This document shows positions 43,453 to 52,316 of a stretch of DNA of 64,000 nt, in pieces (within the stretch, counting starts at the first letter, position 1; each line of letters starts with the position of its first letter). The stretch covers positions 3,038,001-3,102,000 of the forward strand of contig NZ_CP043318.1 in NCBI RefSeq assembly GCF_001984825.2, written 5' to 3'. The notes beneath the pieces are model-generated. The model worked only from the letters and a program-made list of their open reading frames with translations. It was not told the DNA's origin and did not search any database. This DNA is from Enterobacter chengduensis. GTDB lineage: Bacteria > Pseudomonadota > Gammaproteobacteria > Enterobacterales > Enterobacteriaceae. A program made the position numbers and the translations under genes.

Positions 43453-43536
43453 TCAGAACATGGCGCCCGGCGGCACGTCTTTGAAGGTACGGCAGTAATT
43501 GGCCCACATACTTTTCAGGATCTTGCGCAGTTTCAC
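43453..43536 (-). CDS. azuC: Small protein AzuC (dual-function AzuCR RNA)
   Basis: A 27-residue reading frame, MKLRKILKSMWANYCRTF then KDVPPGAMF, is a clear homologue of the 28-residue E. coli AzuC (MKLRKILKSMFNNYCKTF KDVPPGNMFR). It begins with GTG here, 8 nt after GGAG. In E. coli AzuC is a membrane-associated small protein that binds the dehydrogenase GlpD, and its mRNA also acts as a base-pairing RNA (AzuR). The amphipathic basic N-terminus fits membrane association. The transcript from about 43577 to the terminator would be about 150 nt. The position before yecJ, divergent from yecR, matches E. coli. A larger overlapping frame (43379-43660) is spurious. Confidence 0.88.
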   Translation of the reverse strand: MKLRKILKSMWANYCRTFKDVPPGAMF

Positions 43537-43583
43537 GATGATGCTCCATTAACTTGTTATACAACTTTATAATCAACGTGCTT

Positions 43584-43611
43584 ATAATATGACCATCATC
43601 ACAAAAATCAA
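43584..43611 (-). promoter_or_regulatory. Probable azuC promoter
   Basis: On the minus strand, TTGATT (43606-43611) and TATTAT (43584-43589) are separated by 16 nt, giving a start near 43577. The upstream CRP site would then be centred near -48. Confidence 0.55.
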
Positions 43612-43617
43612 TCCTTT

Positions 43618-43633
43618 TGTGATATGCATCACA
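43618..43633. promoter_or_regulatory. CRP-binding site near azuC
   Basis: TGTGATATGCATCACA is a perfect TGTGA-N6-TCACA palindrome, just upstream of the azuC -35 element. E. coli azuC is under glucose/CRP control, so this is probably the cognate site. It could also affect divergent yecR. Confidence 0.85.
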
Positions 43634-43749
43634 AATTTTCCCGGACGTGACCCGTTGCAAAGAGTGAGGGCAGATTGTCCGGCTATTCCAGCCATTGCGG
43701 CGGGCATCTGCGGGTACGATAGCGTATTTCCATCCACTCAGAGCGAACC

Positions 43750-44088
43750 ATGAAAAGAGTCATTGTAGCCGGCACACTCCTGCTGCTCGCGGGGTGCAGC
43801 ATTAACCGCCAGGCTGAAATCAGCAGTCTCGATGCGCCGAACGGCATCGTCCGCCTCGACTACGGCCAGGCAGCGCTGCAAAATGCGCATTCCGATGAGT
43901 ATGTGAATAACGGCACGGCGGCAAAAGCGTGTCAGAGCATGGGGTATGCCACTGCCTCAGCCTATGGCCAGCCCATTAAAACCTGCACCCTGACGAGCGG
44001 CTCGCTGTGCCTGAACGAGAGCGTAACTATCCAGTATAAATGTATGGGTTACGCCGTTAATCCTAAGTCAAATAATCCGTGGTATTAA
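43750..44088 (+). CDS. yecR: Lipoprotein YecR
   Basis: A 112-residue outer-envelope lipoprotein: signal peptide with lipobox LLLLAGC (lipidated Cys at residue 16). The mature part has GIVRLDYGQAALQNAHSDEYV and SGSLCLNESVTIQYKC as in E. coli YecR, with paired cysteines likely oxidised. YecR belongs to the flagellar regulon in E. coli, but its role is unknown. Confidence 0.88.
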   Translation: MKRVIVAGTLLLLAGCSINRQAEISSLDAPNGIVRLDYGQAALQNAHSDEYVNNGTAAKACQSMGYATASAYGQPIKTCTLTSGSLCLNESVTIQYKCMGYAVNPKSNNPWY

Positions 44089-44292
44089 TTCATTCTGCCG
44101 GCATGGGCTGGCAGTTTATTTGATTACGAACAGAAACAATTCTCATTAGTAATTTATAAAAATCGCCAATGCGTTTTATTCCCATTCGTATTTTAAATTA
44201 ATAAAATAAAAATTTTACGTTTTGCAAATAATTAAATAACAAATTATAGTGTCGCTCATTGTGAATCAGAAATAATAACCCGGAGCGTCACC

Positions 44293-44790
44293 ATGCTGAA
44301 AACCGAAATGATCGACAAGCTCAACGCGCAAATGAATCTTGAGCTTTTTTCATCCCTGCTCTACCAGCAGATGAGCGCCTGGTGCAGCTACCACAGCTTT
44401 GAAGGTGCGGCCGCGTTCCTGCGTCGCCATGCGCAGGAAGAGATGACCCACATGCAGCGCCTGTTTGACTATCTGACGGATACCGGCAGCCTGCCGCGCA
44501 TTGAAACCGTTGCCTCGCCTTTTGCCGAGTATAATTCTCTCGATGAGCTGTTCCGCGCGACCTACGAGCACGAGCAGCTAATCACCCAGAAAATTAACGA
44601 ACTGGTTCATGCAGCAATGACCAGCCAGGATTATCCAACCTTTAATTTCCTGCAGTGGTACGTGGCAGAACAGCACGAAGAAGAGAAGCTGTTTAAATCC
44701 GTGCTGGATAAATTATCTCTGGTGGGTAAATCCGGCGAGGGCCTCTACTTTATTGATAAAGAACTTTCCACTCTGGATACGCAGAATTAA
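44293..44790 (+). CDS. ftnA: Ferritin FtnA
   Basis: The main iron-storage ferritin, 165 residues as in E. coli. Ferroxidase ligands are all present: Glu17 (NLELFSS), Glu49/50 and His53 (QEEMTHMQR), Glu94 (YEHEQ) and Gln127 (VAEQHEEE). It is flanked by an AT-rich 200-bp upstream region and a strong terminator. E. coli has yecH after ftnA; it is absent here. Confidence 0.97.
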   Translation: MLKTEMIDKLNAQMNLELFSSLLYQQMSAWCSYHSFEGAAAFLRRHAQEEMTHMQRLFDYLTDTGSLPRIETVASPFAEYNSLDELFRATYEHEQLITQKINELVHAAMTSQDYPTFNFLQWYVAEQHEEEKLFKSVLDKLSLVGKSGEGLYFIDKELSTLDTQN

Positions 44791-44794
44791 TATT

Positions 44795-44828
44795 AACGCG
44801 GTGCCGGATTCCGGCACCGCGTTTATTT
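44795..44828 (+). terminator. Terminator of ftnA
   Basis: A 13-bp perfect stem (AACGCGGTGCCGG / CCGGCACCGCGTT) with a 3-nt loop and following TATTT tract. Confidence 0.9.
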
Positions 44829-44874
44829 ACCTATATCCCCTCATCAACTCCCCCCGCTTTTTAACAGCGTGACA

Positions 44875-44892
44875 CGTAAACTTTTCATTACA
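44875..44892. promoter_or_regulatory. TyrR box 1 (strong-type) of tyrP
   Basis: CGTAAA-CTTTTC-ATTACA matches the TyrR consensus TGTAAA-N6-TTTACA at 10 of 12 fixed positions, including the key G and C eight residues either side of the centre. It lies just upstream of the promoter, as the strong box does in E. coli tyrP. Confidence 0.7.
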
Positions 44893-44897
44893 CCACT

Positions 44898-44938
44898 TGT
44901 AACGGTGATTTGACGAGTTACGGCTTTTCCCTTACTCT
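44898..44938 (+). promoter_or_regulatory. tyrP promoter with overlapping weak TyrR box 2
   Basis: TTGACG (44910-44915), a 17-nt spacer, and TACTCT (44933-44938) form a sigma-70 promoter. A weak TyrR box TGTAAC-GGTGAT-TTGACG (44898-44915) overlaps the -35 and is centred 23 bp from box 1. E. coli tyrP has the same double-box plan: tyrosine favours repression through the weak box, phenylalanine activation through the strong one. Confidence 0.75.
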
Positions 44939-44983
44939 GCGCCGCAGATTTTGTCGCGGTTAAGCATTGTTGTAGAGGAAAGC

Positions 44984-46195
44984 GTGAAAAACAGAACCCT
45001 GGGAAGTATTTTTATCGTTGCCGGAACGACGATTGGCGCAGGAATGCTGGCCATGCCTCTGGCCGCCGCGGGCGTAGGATTTGGGACGACCCTGCTGCTG
45101 CTGGGCACGCTCTGGGCGCTGATGTGTTACACCGCCCTGCTGTTGCTTGAGGTTTACCAGCACGTGCCCGCCGACACCGGTCTGGGTTCCCTTGCGGCGC
45201 GCTACCTCGGACGCTACGGCCAGTGGATAACCGGCTTCAGCATGATGTTCCTGATGTACGCCCTGACCGCCGCCTATATCAGCGGCGCCGGGGAGCTCAT
45301 CGCCTCCAGCGTCAACGACTGGTTTGGATCTGACATTACCCCGGCGACGGGGGCTATCTTCTTTGCGCTCATCGGCGGCGGCGTGGTCTGCGCGGGGACA
45401 TCGCTGGTCGATCTGTTCAATCGTTTTCTCTTTAGCGCCAAAATCCTCTTCCTGATTGTCATGCTGGTCCTGCTGGCGCCGCACGTGCACAAGGTGAACC
45501 TGCTGACGCTGCCGCTGGAACAAGGGCTGGCGCTTTCCGCGATCCCGGTTATTTTCACCTCGTTTGGCTTTCACGGCAGCGTGCCGAGCATCGTTAGCTA
45601 TATGAACGGCGATATTCGCAAGTTGCGCCGCGTCTTTGTTATCGGCAGCGCGATCCCGCTGATCGCCTATATTTTCTGGCAGCTGGTGACGCTGGGCAGC
45701 ATAGATTCATCAACCTTTATGGGACTGATGGCGCAGCACGCTGGCCTGAACGGTTTTCTGCTGGCACTGCGCGAGGTTGTCACCTCGCCGCACGTGGAGC
45801 TGGCGGTGCACCTGTTTGCCGACCTGGCGCTGGCGACCTCGTTCCTGGGCGTGGCGCTTGGCCTGTTTGATTACCTAGCTGACCTGTTCCAGCGTCGCAA
45901 TACCGCGGCTGGCCGCCTGCAGACGGGCGCGCTCACTTTCCTGCCGCCGCTGGCCTTTGCGCTGTTTTACCCACGCGGGTTTGTGATGGCGCTGGGCTAT
46001 GCGGGTGTGGCGCTGTCGATCCTTGCCCTCCTCCTCCCTTCCCTGCTGGCATGGAAGAGCCGCCAGCAGCACCCCCAGCAGGGATACCGCGTAGCGGGCG
46101 GAAAACCGCTGCTGTGCGTTGTGTTTGCCTGTGGCGTCGTGATTATTCTGGTGCAGGTGCTGATTGCAGCCGGAATGCTGCCGGAAGTGGGTTAA
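44984..46195 (+). CDS. tyrP: Tyrosine-specific transporter TyrP
   Basis: A 403-residue, 11-helix carrier of the aromatic amino-acid (ArAAP) family, importing tyrosine with protons. [29 protein letters not shown] at the N-terminus and [17 protein letters not shown] are nearly identical to E. coli TyrP. The start is a GTG at 44984, 8 nt past AGAGGA, giving exactly the E. coli length; the frame is open to 44951 but earlier codons precede the ribosome site. Confidence 0.95.
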   Translation: MKNRTLGSIFIVAGTTIGAGMLAMPLAAAGVGFGTTLLLLGTLWALMCYTALLLLEVYQHVPADTGLGSLAARYLGRYGQWITGFSMMFLMYALTAAYISGAGELIASSVNDWFGSDITPATGAIFFALIGGGVVCAGTSLVDLFNRFLFSAKILFLIVMLVLLAPHVHKVNLLTLPLEQGLALSAIPVIFTSFGFHGSVPSIVSYMNGDIRKLRRVFVIGSAIPLIAYIFWQLVTLGSIDSSTFMGLMAQHAGLNGFLLALREVVTSPHVELAVHLFADLALATSFLGVALGLFDYLADLFQRRNTAAGRLQTGALTFLPPLAFALFYPRGFVMALGYAGVALSILALLLPSLLAWKSRQQHPQQGYRVAGGKPLLCVVFACGVVIILVQVLIAAGMLPEVG

Positions 46196-46196
46196 C

Positions 46197-46226
46197 AAAA
46201 AAGGGGCTGTCATCAGCCCCTATTTT
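46197..46226. terminator. Bidirectional terminator between tyrP and yecA
   Basis: Stem GGGGCTG / CAGCCCC with a 4-nt loop, flanked by TATTTT on the plus strand and a T6 run on the minus strand. It serves both convergent genes. Confidence 0.92.
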
Positions 46227-46227
46227 A

Positions 46228-46896
46228 TCAGTGCAAACAGCAGCTCTTAAACTTCTTCCCGCTGCCGCAAGGACACGGATCGTTACGCCCGACCTTCGTG
46301 CCGTTCACAATCGGCTTCTTCGCTTCCGGCTGCTGCGGATTATTAACCCAGTATTGATAGAGACGCAGCGCCGCTGGCTGGATGCTCTCGATGCTGGCGA
46401 TATACTCTTCTTCGGACAGTTCATCCAGCTTTTCGCTGTTCTCCTCCGTCCCGTGCAGCGCAATCACCTCAAGATCGCCCTGCAGCGCTTCAGGCAACGT
46501 TGACCAGTCCGTCAGCGCCACGCCGCGCATATAGCCATAGCACCACTCTTCGACCACGGTATAGCTCTCACCGTCAACGTCGTTATAACCGAACATCGGT
46601 TCAAACTGATCCGGGTACTCGCTCAGGCGCTCGGCAATATCATTCATGTGCTTAAAGCAGAGATCGATAAAACGGTTCATCTCGCGATCGTTCTTCCAGC
46701 GCGGAATGTACTTCTCGCCACCCCACACCGCCACCAGCCAGGCATCTGGCTCAACGACAACAGGACCGGAAAGCACTGCGGTAAGCATGCCGTCCAGTTC
46801 GGACACGTCAATCACGGACGCGTCATCATGACCGTAAGACATTAACGTCTCTTCAAGCCACGCCATTTCGCTTTCATTCAATGGGCCTTCAGTCAT
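46228..46896 (-). CDS. yecA: UPF0149/SEC-C protein YecA
   Basis: A 222-residue protein: N-terminal UPF0149 (YgfB-like) helical domain ([35 protein letters not shown]) and a C-terminal SEC-C metal-binding motif, [20 protein letters not shown], as found in SecA. E. coli YecA (AscA) has been reported to bind ribosomes and SecA through this tail. The ATG at 46896 is chosen by homology; the 37 upstream in-frame codons are not expected to be translated. Confidence 0.94.
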   Translation of the reverse strand: MTEGPLNESEMAWLEETLMSYGHDDASVIDVSELDGMLTAVLSGPVVVEPDAWLVAVWGGEKYIPRWKNDREMNRFIDLCFKHMNDIAERLSEYPDQFEPMFGYNDVDGESYTVVEEWCYGYMRGVALTDWSTLPEALQGDLEVIALHGTEENSEKLDELSEEEYIASIESIQPAALRLYQYWVNNPQQPEAKKPIVNGTKVGRNDPCPCGSGKKFKSCCLH

Positions 46897-47309
46897 CGCT
46901 GACACTCCTGCAAAAAAGGAAAAGATCCTATCACATATCTGACGCCTCTCCGGGCTGAAGTTTAGGTCTTTATTGCTGCAAAAGTGTGCAAATCGTGAGT
47001 CTTGCACAACTTGTGGGCTTTGTTGTTAACGATATGTGATCTCCGCTGTAATTTCTTCTCCTGCCGCAGGGCGGTATAGCGCGGCGCTCTATACTCAAAC
47101 ATGTCATAACCCCGTCAAGGGGTTACCGTTCTGGCAACGTTTTTGCTTGCTGTTCTTCGCGCGACGCTGCGCATGGAAACCTCGCCGTATCATGCAGGAT
47201 GCCGTTCGTTTAGTGCATTTTGTTCTTGCTCGTGTTTCGGATTGGCTGCGCCGTCGGGCGTTCGGGTTTACGCCGTGGTGCAAAAACCTCTTTGCTAAGG
47301 AACATAATA
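46897..47309. other. Leader and promoter region of the liv operon
   Basis: A 413-bp gap between divergent yecA and the liv operon. It includes a short inverted repeat AACCCCgtcaaGGGGTT (about 47110-47125) without a T-run. The reading frame of the binding protein is open back to 47220, but no good start lies there. I see no clear leader peptide or attenuator. Confidence 0.5.
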
Positions 47310-48431
47310 ATGTCGCTGAAATTTATCAGAACTCCTCTTTCTCTTGTGTTGGCCGGTTGCCTGGTGACGGCGTTTTCCGCCCGGGCAGATATCGTGATTG
47401 GCGTGGCCGGGCCGTTCACCGGCCCGAATGCCACCTATGGCGATCAGTACTGGCACGGCGCAACGCAGGCTGCTGATGACATCAATGCCGCTGGCGGCAT
47501 TAACGGTGAGAAAATCAAGCTGGTTCAGGGGGATGACGCCTGCGAGCCTAAGCAGGCCGTCGCCGTCGCCAACCGTTTAGTTGACCAGGATAAAGTTAAC
47601 GCCGTGGTCGGCCATTTCTGCTCCTCTTCCACCATGCCCGCCTCCGAGGTGTATAGCGACGCGGGCATCATTGCGATCACCCCCGGATCAACTAACCCGC
47701 AGATCACCGAACGCGGCATGAGCGATATGTTCCGCATGTGCGGACGCGACGACCAGCAGGGGCAGGTTGCCAGCGACTTCATCATCGACAAGCTGAAAGC
47801 CAAACGCGTGGTCATCATTCACGATAAAGACACCTATGGGCAGGGGCTGGCAGACGCCACCAAAGCGGCGCTGGCGAAGCGCGGGGTTCAGGATGTGATG
47901 TATGAGGGGTTATCCCGTGGTGAAAAAGACTTTAACGCGCTGGTGACGAAAATCGGCGCGCAAAAACCGGACGTCGTGTTCTTCGGCGGCTGTCATCCGG
48001 AAGCCGGTCCGCTGGTACGCCAGATGCGTGAACAGGGCGTTCAGGCCAAATTCTTCTCCGGCGACTGTATCGTTAACGAGGAGATGGTGACCGCCGCGGG
48101 CGGTCCGCAATACACCAACGGCATTTACATGACCTTCGGTAAAGATCCGCGCCTGATCCCGGACGGAAAAGCGGTTATCGAGAAATTCCGCGCCGGTAAA
48201 TTCGAGCCGGAAGGCTACACCCTCTACTCCTATGCCTCCGTACAGGCGATTGCTGCGGCCTTCAAGGCCACCGGCGGCAAGGATTCAGCCAAGGCCAGCG
48301 AGTGGCTGAAAGCCAATTCCGTCGACACCGTGATGGGCAAAAAAGCCTGGGACAACAAGGGCGACCTGAAGGTGTCTGATTACGTGGTGTACCAGTGGGA
48401 CGACAAAGGAAAATATAAGGAAGTACAGTAA
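47310..48431 (+). CDS. Branched-chain amino-acid ABC transporter, periplasmic binding protein
   Basis: A 373-residue periplasmic binding protein of the LivJ/LivK type: signal peptide PLSLVLAGCLVTAFSARA, then DIVIGVAGPFTGPNATYGDQYWHGA and a conserved disulphide pair in DDACEPK and FCSS. It binds leucine/isoleucine/valine or a related ligand and feeds LivHMGF. The ATG at 47310 follows AAGGA. Because E. coli LivJ and LivK share this fold and the ligand cannot be read, no symbol is given. The E. coli chromosome has no liv genes here. Confidence 0.88.
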   Translation: MSLKFIRTPLSLVLAGCLVTAFSARADIVIGVAGPFTGPNATYGDQYWHGATQAADDINAAGGINGEKIKLVQGDDACEPKQAVAVANRLVDQDKVNAVVGHFCSSSTMPASEVYSDAGIIAITPGSTNPQITERGMSDMFRMCGRDDQQGQVASDFIIDKLKAKRVVIIHDKDTYGQGLADATKAALAKRGVQDVMYEGLSRGEKDFNALVTKIGAQKPDVVFFGGCHPEAGPLVRQMREQGVQAKFFSGDCIVNEEMVTAAGGPQYTNGIYMTFGKDPRLIPDGKAVIEKFRAGKFEPEGYTLYSYASVQAIAAAFKATGGKDSAKASEWLKANSVDTVMGKKAWDNKGDLKVSDYVVYQWDDKGKYKEVQ

Positions 48432-48488
48432 CGGGACGGAGTCACGCTCAACGTCGGCGGGCCTGCCCGTCGTCGCGTAATAAACATC

Positions 48489-48511
48489 AGGCTGCGCGGG
48501 CCGCGCAGCCT
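48489..48511 (+). other. Intercistronic hairpin between binding protein and livH
   Basis: AGGCTGCGCGG-g-CCGCGCAGCCT is a perfect GC-rich inverted repeat in the 99-nt gap. It lacks a T-run, so it probably protects the binding-protein mRNA from 3' exonucleases and lets that subunit be made in excess, as known for other binding-protein operons. Confidence 0.6.
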
Positions 48512-48530
48512 ATAAAACGAGCGCGCTAAA

Positions 48531-49445
48531 ATGAGTACATTTTTCCTGCAACAGTTAATCAACGGCTTAACGCTGGGCTCCGTCTACGGCCTCATCGCCA
48601 TCGGCTACACCATGGTGTACGGCATTATCGGGATGATTAATTTCGCCCACGGCGAAGTGTATATGATTTCCGCCTATCTCTGCGCCATCGGCCTGGCGCT
48701 GCTCTCTTTCTTCGGCCTGCAGTCGTTCCCGCTGCTGATCCTCGGGACGCTGGCGTTCACCATTGTGGTTACCGGAGTGTACGGCTGGACCATCGAGCGG
48801 ATCGCCTACAGGCCGCTGCGCAACTCCACGCGCCTGGCGCCGCTGATCTCCGCCATCGGGATGTCGCTTATCCTTCAAAACTACGCCCAGCTGAGCCAGG
48901 GTCCGCGTCAGCAGGGGGTGCCGACCATGCTGGACGGCGTGCTGCGCCTGCACCTGGGCGATGGGTTCGTGCAGATAACCTTTACCAAAGTGTTTATCCT
49001 GGTCGCCTCGTTTGCCGGCATGCTGGTGCTCACCTGGATAATCAACCGCACCCGGCTGGGGCGGATGTGCCGCGCGGTCCAGCAGGATCGTAAGATGGCC
49101 TCCATTCTGGGCATTAACACCGACCGGATTATTTCGCTGGTCTTTGTCATCGGCGCGGCGATGGCCGGGCTGGCGGGTGTGCTCATCACCATGAACTATG
49201 GCACCTTTGATTTCTACGTCGGGTTTGTGATCGGCATTAAAGCCTTTACGGCGGCGGTGCTCGGCGGCATCGGCTCCCTGCCCGGCGCCATGCTCGGTGG
49301 CCTTATTCTGGGCGTGGCCGAAGCCCAGTTCTCGGGCATGGTGAACTCGGACTATAAAGACGTCTTCTCGTTCGGCCTGCTGGTCATGATCCTGATTTTC
49401 CGCCCCCAGGGACTGCTCGGGCGCCCGACTGTGGCCAAGGTGTGA
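48531..49445 (+). CDS. livH: Branched-chain amino-acid ABC permease LivH
   Basis: A 304-residue permease with about eight helices: LINGLTLGSVYGLIAIGYTMVYGIIGMINFAHGEVYM is the classic LivH N-terminus, and GIKAFTAAVLGGIGSLPGAMLGG is the coupling loop contacting the ATPase. It overlaps the next gene. Confidence 0.93.
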   Translation: MSTFFLQQLINGLTLGSVYGLIAIGYTMVYGIIGMINFAHGEVYMISAYLCAIGLALLSFFGLQSFPLLILGTLAFTIVVTGVYGWTIERIAYRPLRNSTRLAPLISAIGMSLILQNYAQLSQGPRQQGVPTMLDGVLRLHLGDGFVQITFTKVFILVASFAGMLVLTWIINRTRLGRMCRAVQQDRKMASILGINTDRIISLVFVIGAAMAGLAGVLITMNYGTFDFYVGFVIGIKAFTAAVLGGIGSLPGAMLGGLILGVAEAQFSGMVNSDYKDVFSFGLLVMILIFRPQGLLGRPTVAKV

Positions 49446-49453
49446 GGGAGAGA

Positions 49454-50731
49454 ATGATGACATCACACGGTTTTTCGCTGAAGCGCTGCATGCTGGACGC
49501 CATCTTCTCCGGCCTGATTGCGCTGATTATCTTCGGCCCGATTGCGGGCGTGGTGCTGGACGGATACAGCTTTACCTTCGCCGGACGGCGCCTCGCCTGG
49601 ATCGTCGGCATCGTCATGCTCGGCCGTTTTCTGCTGAGCGCCTTTTTAGGTACCGCCGCGGGCGCCCGTTTCCAGGCACGCTTCGAAGCCGATAGCGCAG
49701 GCGTCTACGTCCGGCCAGCGGATTACAAAAGCCGCATGCGCTGGATTATTCCTCTGGTGATTGCTCTTGCGATTTGCTTCCCGTTTGTCGCCACTAAGTA
49801 TGTGCTGACCGTCGCCATTCTCGGGCTGATCTACGTGCTTCTCGGTCTGGGGCTAAATATCGTCGTGGGGCTGGCCGGTCTGCTGGACCTGGGGTATGTC
49901 GCGTTCTATGCGATCGGGGCATACGGTCTGGCGCTGGGATACCAGTATCTCGGCTTAGGCTTCTGGAGCATGCTGCCGCTGGCGGCAATCATGGCCGCCG
50001 CAGCTGGCGCCCTGCTGGGCTTTCCGGTGCTGCGCATGCACGGCGACTATCTGGCCATCGTCACCCTCGGATTCGGGGAGATTATTCGTCTGATACTGAA
50101 CAACTGGCTGACCTTCACCGGCGGCCCCAACGGCGTGTCGGCCCCTCCCCCCACCTTTTTCGGGCTGGAATTTGGGCGACGGGCAAAAGAAGGCGGCGTG
50201 CCCTTCCACGAATTTTTCCACCTGACCTACAACCCGAACATGAAGTTTATCTTCATCTACGCAGTGCTGTTCCTGGTGGTGATGCTGGTGCTCTACATCA
50301 AGCACCGCCTTACGCGAATGCCGATTGGCCGGGCGTGGGAAGCCCTGCGTGAAGACGAAATTGCCTGCCGCTCGATGGGGTTGAACCACGTGCTGGTTAA
50401 GCTTTCCGCCTTTACGCTGGGCGCCTCGACCGCGGGCATTGCGGGAGTGTTCTTCGCCACCTATCAGGGGTTCGTGAATCCAACCTCCTTTACCTTCTTT
50501 GAATCGGCCCTGATCCTGGCCATTGTGGTGCTGGGCGGTATGGGTTCGACGCTGGGCGTGGTGCTGGCAGCCTTTGTGCTGACGGTCACGCCGGAACTGC
50601 TGCGCAGTTTTGCCGAATATCGCGTCCTGCTGTTTGGCGTGCTGATGGTGGTGATGATGATCTGGCGTCCACGCGGTTTGATCCGCATTAACCGCAGCGG
50701 GTTTGCCGTGCGTAAGGGCGTCGCGCCATGA
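49454..50731 (+). CDS. livM: Branched-chain amino-acid ABC permease LivM
   Basis: The partner permease, about 425 residues. The family core starts near residue 125 (LGLGLNIVVGLAGLLDLGYVAFYAIGAY) and the coupling loop is GRAWEALREDEIACRSMGLN. An N-terminal extension of about 100 residues with two or three helices is also found in E. coli LivM. Start could be ATG 49454 or 49457 (better spacing from GGGAG); a GTG at 49442 overlapping the livH stop is possible. Overlaps livG by 4 nt. Confidence 0.9.
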   Translation: MMTSHGFSLKRCMLDAIFSGLIALIIFGPIAGVVLDGYSFTFAGRRLAWIVGIVMLGRFLLSAFLGTAAGARFQARFEADSAGVYVRPADYKSRMRWIIPLVIALAICFPFVATKYVLTVAILGLIYVLLGLGLNIVVGLAGLLDLGYVAFYAIGAYGLALGYQYLGLGFWSMLPLAAIMAAAAGALLGFPVLRMHGDYLAIVTLGFGEIIRLILNNWLTFTGGPNGVSAPPPTFFGLEFGRRAKEGGVPFHEFFHLTYNPNMKFIFIYAVLFLVVMLVLYIKHRLTRMPIGRAWEALREDEIACRSMGLNHVLVKLSAFTLGASTAGIAGVFFATYQGFVNPTSFTFFESALILAIVVLGGMGSTLGVVLAAFVLTVTPELLRSFAEYRVLLFGVLMVVMMIWRPRGLIRINRSGFAVRKGVAP

Positions 50732-51603
50732 ACGGAACCATATTACGCGTTGAACATCTGATGATGCACTTCGGCGGGATTAAGGCGCTAAACGACGTCA
50801 ACCTGGACGTGCTGCGCGGCTCCATTACCGCCCTGATTGGGCCAAACGGCGCGGGAAAAACCACCGTGTTTAACTGCCTGACGGGCTTCTACAGAGCCTC
50901 CGGCGGCAATATTTTATTTAATACCCGCCATAAAACGACCAACGTTATTCAGGTCCTCGGGCAAAAATTTCAGCCGGGCGACTGGATTAACCCCGCGCAG
51001 TTCGGGCAGCGTCTGTTCTACAAAATGTTTGGTGGAACGCATCTGGTGAACCGCGCCGGGCTGGCGCGCACGTTTCAGAATATCCGTCTTTTTCGCGAGA
51101 TGTCGGTGGTGGAAAACCTGCTGGTCGCGCAGCATATGCGCGTTAACCGCAATCTGCTCGCCGGGATACTGAATACGCCATCCTACCGGCGAGCGGAAAG
51201 TGACGCCCTGGACAGAGCCTTCTACTGGCTGGAAGTGGTGGATCTGGTGGAGTGCGCCAATCGCCTGGCGGGCGAGATGTCGTACGGCCAGCAGCGGCGT
51301 CTGGAAATTGCGCGAGCAATGTGCACCGGGCCAGAAATGATCTGTCTGGATGAACCCGCCGCCGGGCTAAACCCGGTTGAAACGCATAAGTTGAGCGGCA
51401 TCATTCGTTTTCTGCGGGACCATCATGACATCACGGTATTACTGATTGAGCATGACATGGGGATGGTGATGGAGATTTCGGACGACATTATCGTGCTCGA
51501 CCACGGCGATGTGATTGCCAGAGGAAAACCCGAAGAGATCCAGCATGATGAAAAGGTCATTGCCGCCTACCTGGGCACGGATGAAAGCGAGGTCACCCTA
51601 TGA
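50728..51603 (+). CDS. livG: Branched-chain amino-acid ABC ATPase LivG
   Basis: A 291-residue ABC ATPase. Walker A GPNGAGKTT near residue 38, signature MSYGQQRRLEIARAM, Walker B MICLDEPAAGL and the switch His in IEHDMGMVM are intact. The insertion between Walker A and signature (residues 65-115) is typical of LivG. Overlaps livF by 4 nt. Confidence 0.95.
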   Translation: MNGTILRVEHLMMHFGGIKALNDVNLDVLRGSITALIGPNGAGKTTVFNCLTGFYRASGGNILFNTRHKTTNVIQVLGQKFQPGDWINPAQFGQRLFYKMFGGTHLVNRAGLARTFQNIRLFREMSVVENLLVAQHMRVNRNLLAGILNTPSYRRAESDALDRAFYWLEVVDLVECANRLAGEMSYGQQRRLEIARAMCTGPEMICLDEPAAGLNPVETHKLSGIIRFLRDHHDITVLLIEHDMGMVMEISDDIIVLDHGDVIARGKPEEIQHDEKVIAAYLGTDESEVTL

Positions 51604-52316
51604 ACGAACCGCTGCTGGCATTTCGCGAGGTGGATGTGTTTTACGGCGTGATTCAGGCGCTGAAGCAGGTTTCCCTCGAGGTCAATAAGGGTGAAACCGT
51701 AGCGCTGATTGGCGCAAACGGCGCGGGTAAATCGACGTTGCTGATGTCCATCTTTGGCCAGCCGCGGATTCGCAACGGGCAGATCCTTTTCGGTGGTGAA
51801 GACATCAGCCATCGGTCCACCCATTACGTCGCGTCCGGCGGCATTGCGCAGGCCCCGGAAGGCAGACGCATCTTCCCGGATATGACCGTTGAAGAGAACC
51901 TGCTGATGGGGACCATCCCGATTGGCAATCAGTTTGCGACCGAAGATATGCAAACGATGTTCGACCTGTTCCCTCGCCTCAAGGAGCGACGCAAGCAGCG
52001 CGCCATGACCCTGTCCGGCGGAGAACAGCAGATGCTGGCGATAGCCCGGGCGCTGATGAGCCGTCCGAAGCTGCTCCTGCTGGATGAACCGAGTCTGGGC
52101 TTAGCGCCGATAGTGGTGAAGCAGATCTTCCAGACGCTGCGCGAGCTGGCCCGCAACGGCATGACTATCTTTCTGGTGGAGCAGAATGCGCATCACGCGC
52201 TGAAGCTTTCCGATCGCGGTTACGTGATGGTGAACGGGCAGATCCGACTGAGCGGCAGCGGCGAGGAGCTGCTGGGGAATCAGGAGGTGAGGAAGGCGTA
52301 TTTGGGCGGGGTGTGA
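51600..52316 (+). CDS. livF: Branched-chain amino-acid ABC ATPase LivF
   Basis: A 238-residue ABC ATPase. Walker A GANGAGKST, signature LSGGEQQMLAIARAL, Walker B LLLLDEPSLGL and VEQNAHHAL are present. It is the last gene of the five-gene operon and the last clearly native gene before the tRNA-Leu hotspot. Confidence 0.95.
   Translation: MNEPLLAFREVDVFYGVIQALKQVSLEVNKGETVALIGANGAGKSTLLMSIFGQPRIRNGQILFGGEDISHRSTHYVASGGIAQAPEGRRIFPDMTVEENLLMGTIPIGNQFATEDMQTMFDLFPRLKERRKQRAMTLSGGEQQMLAIARALMSRPKLLLLDEPSLGLAPIVVKQIFQTLRELARNGMTIFLVEQNAHHALKLSDRGYVMVNGQIRLSGSGEELLGNQEVRKAYLGGV

Noticed and set aside
43379..43660. 93-codon minus-strand frame overlapping azuC
   Set aside because: It crosses the terminator and promoter of azuC in a different frame; the 27-codon AzuC frame has the homology and ribosome site.
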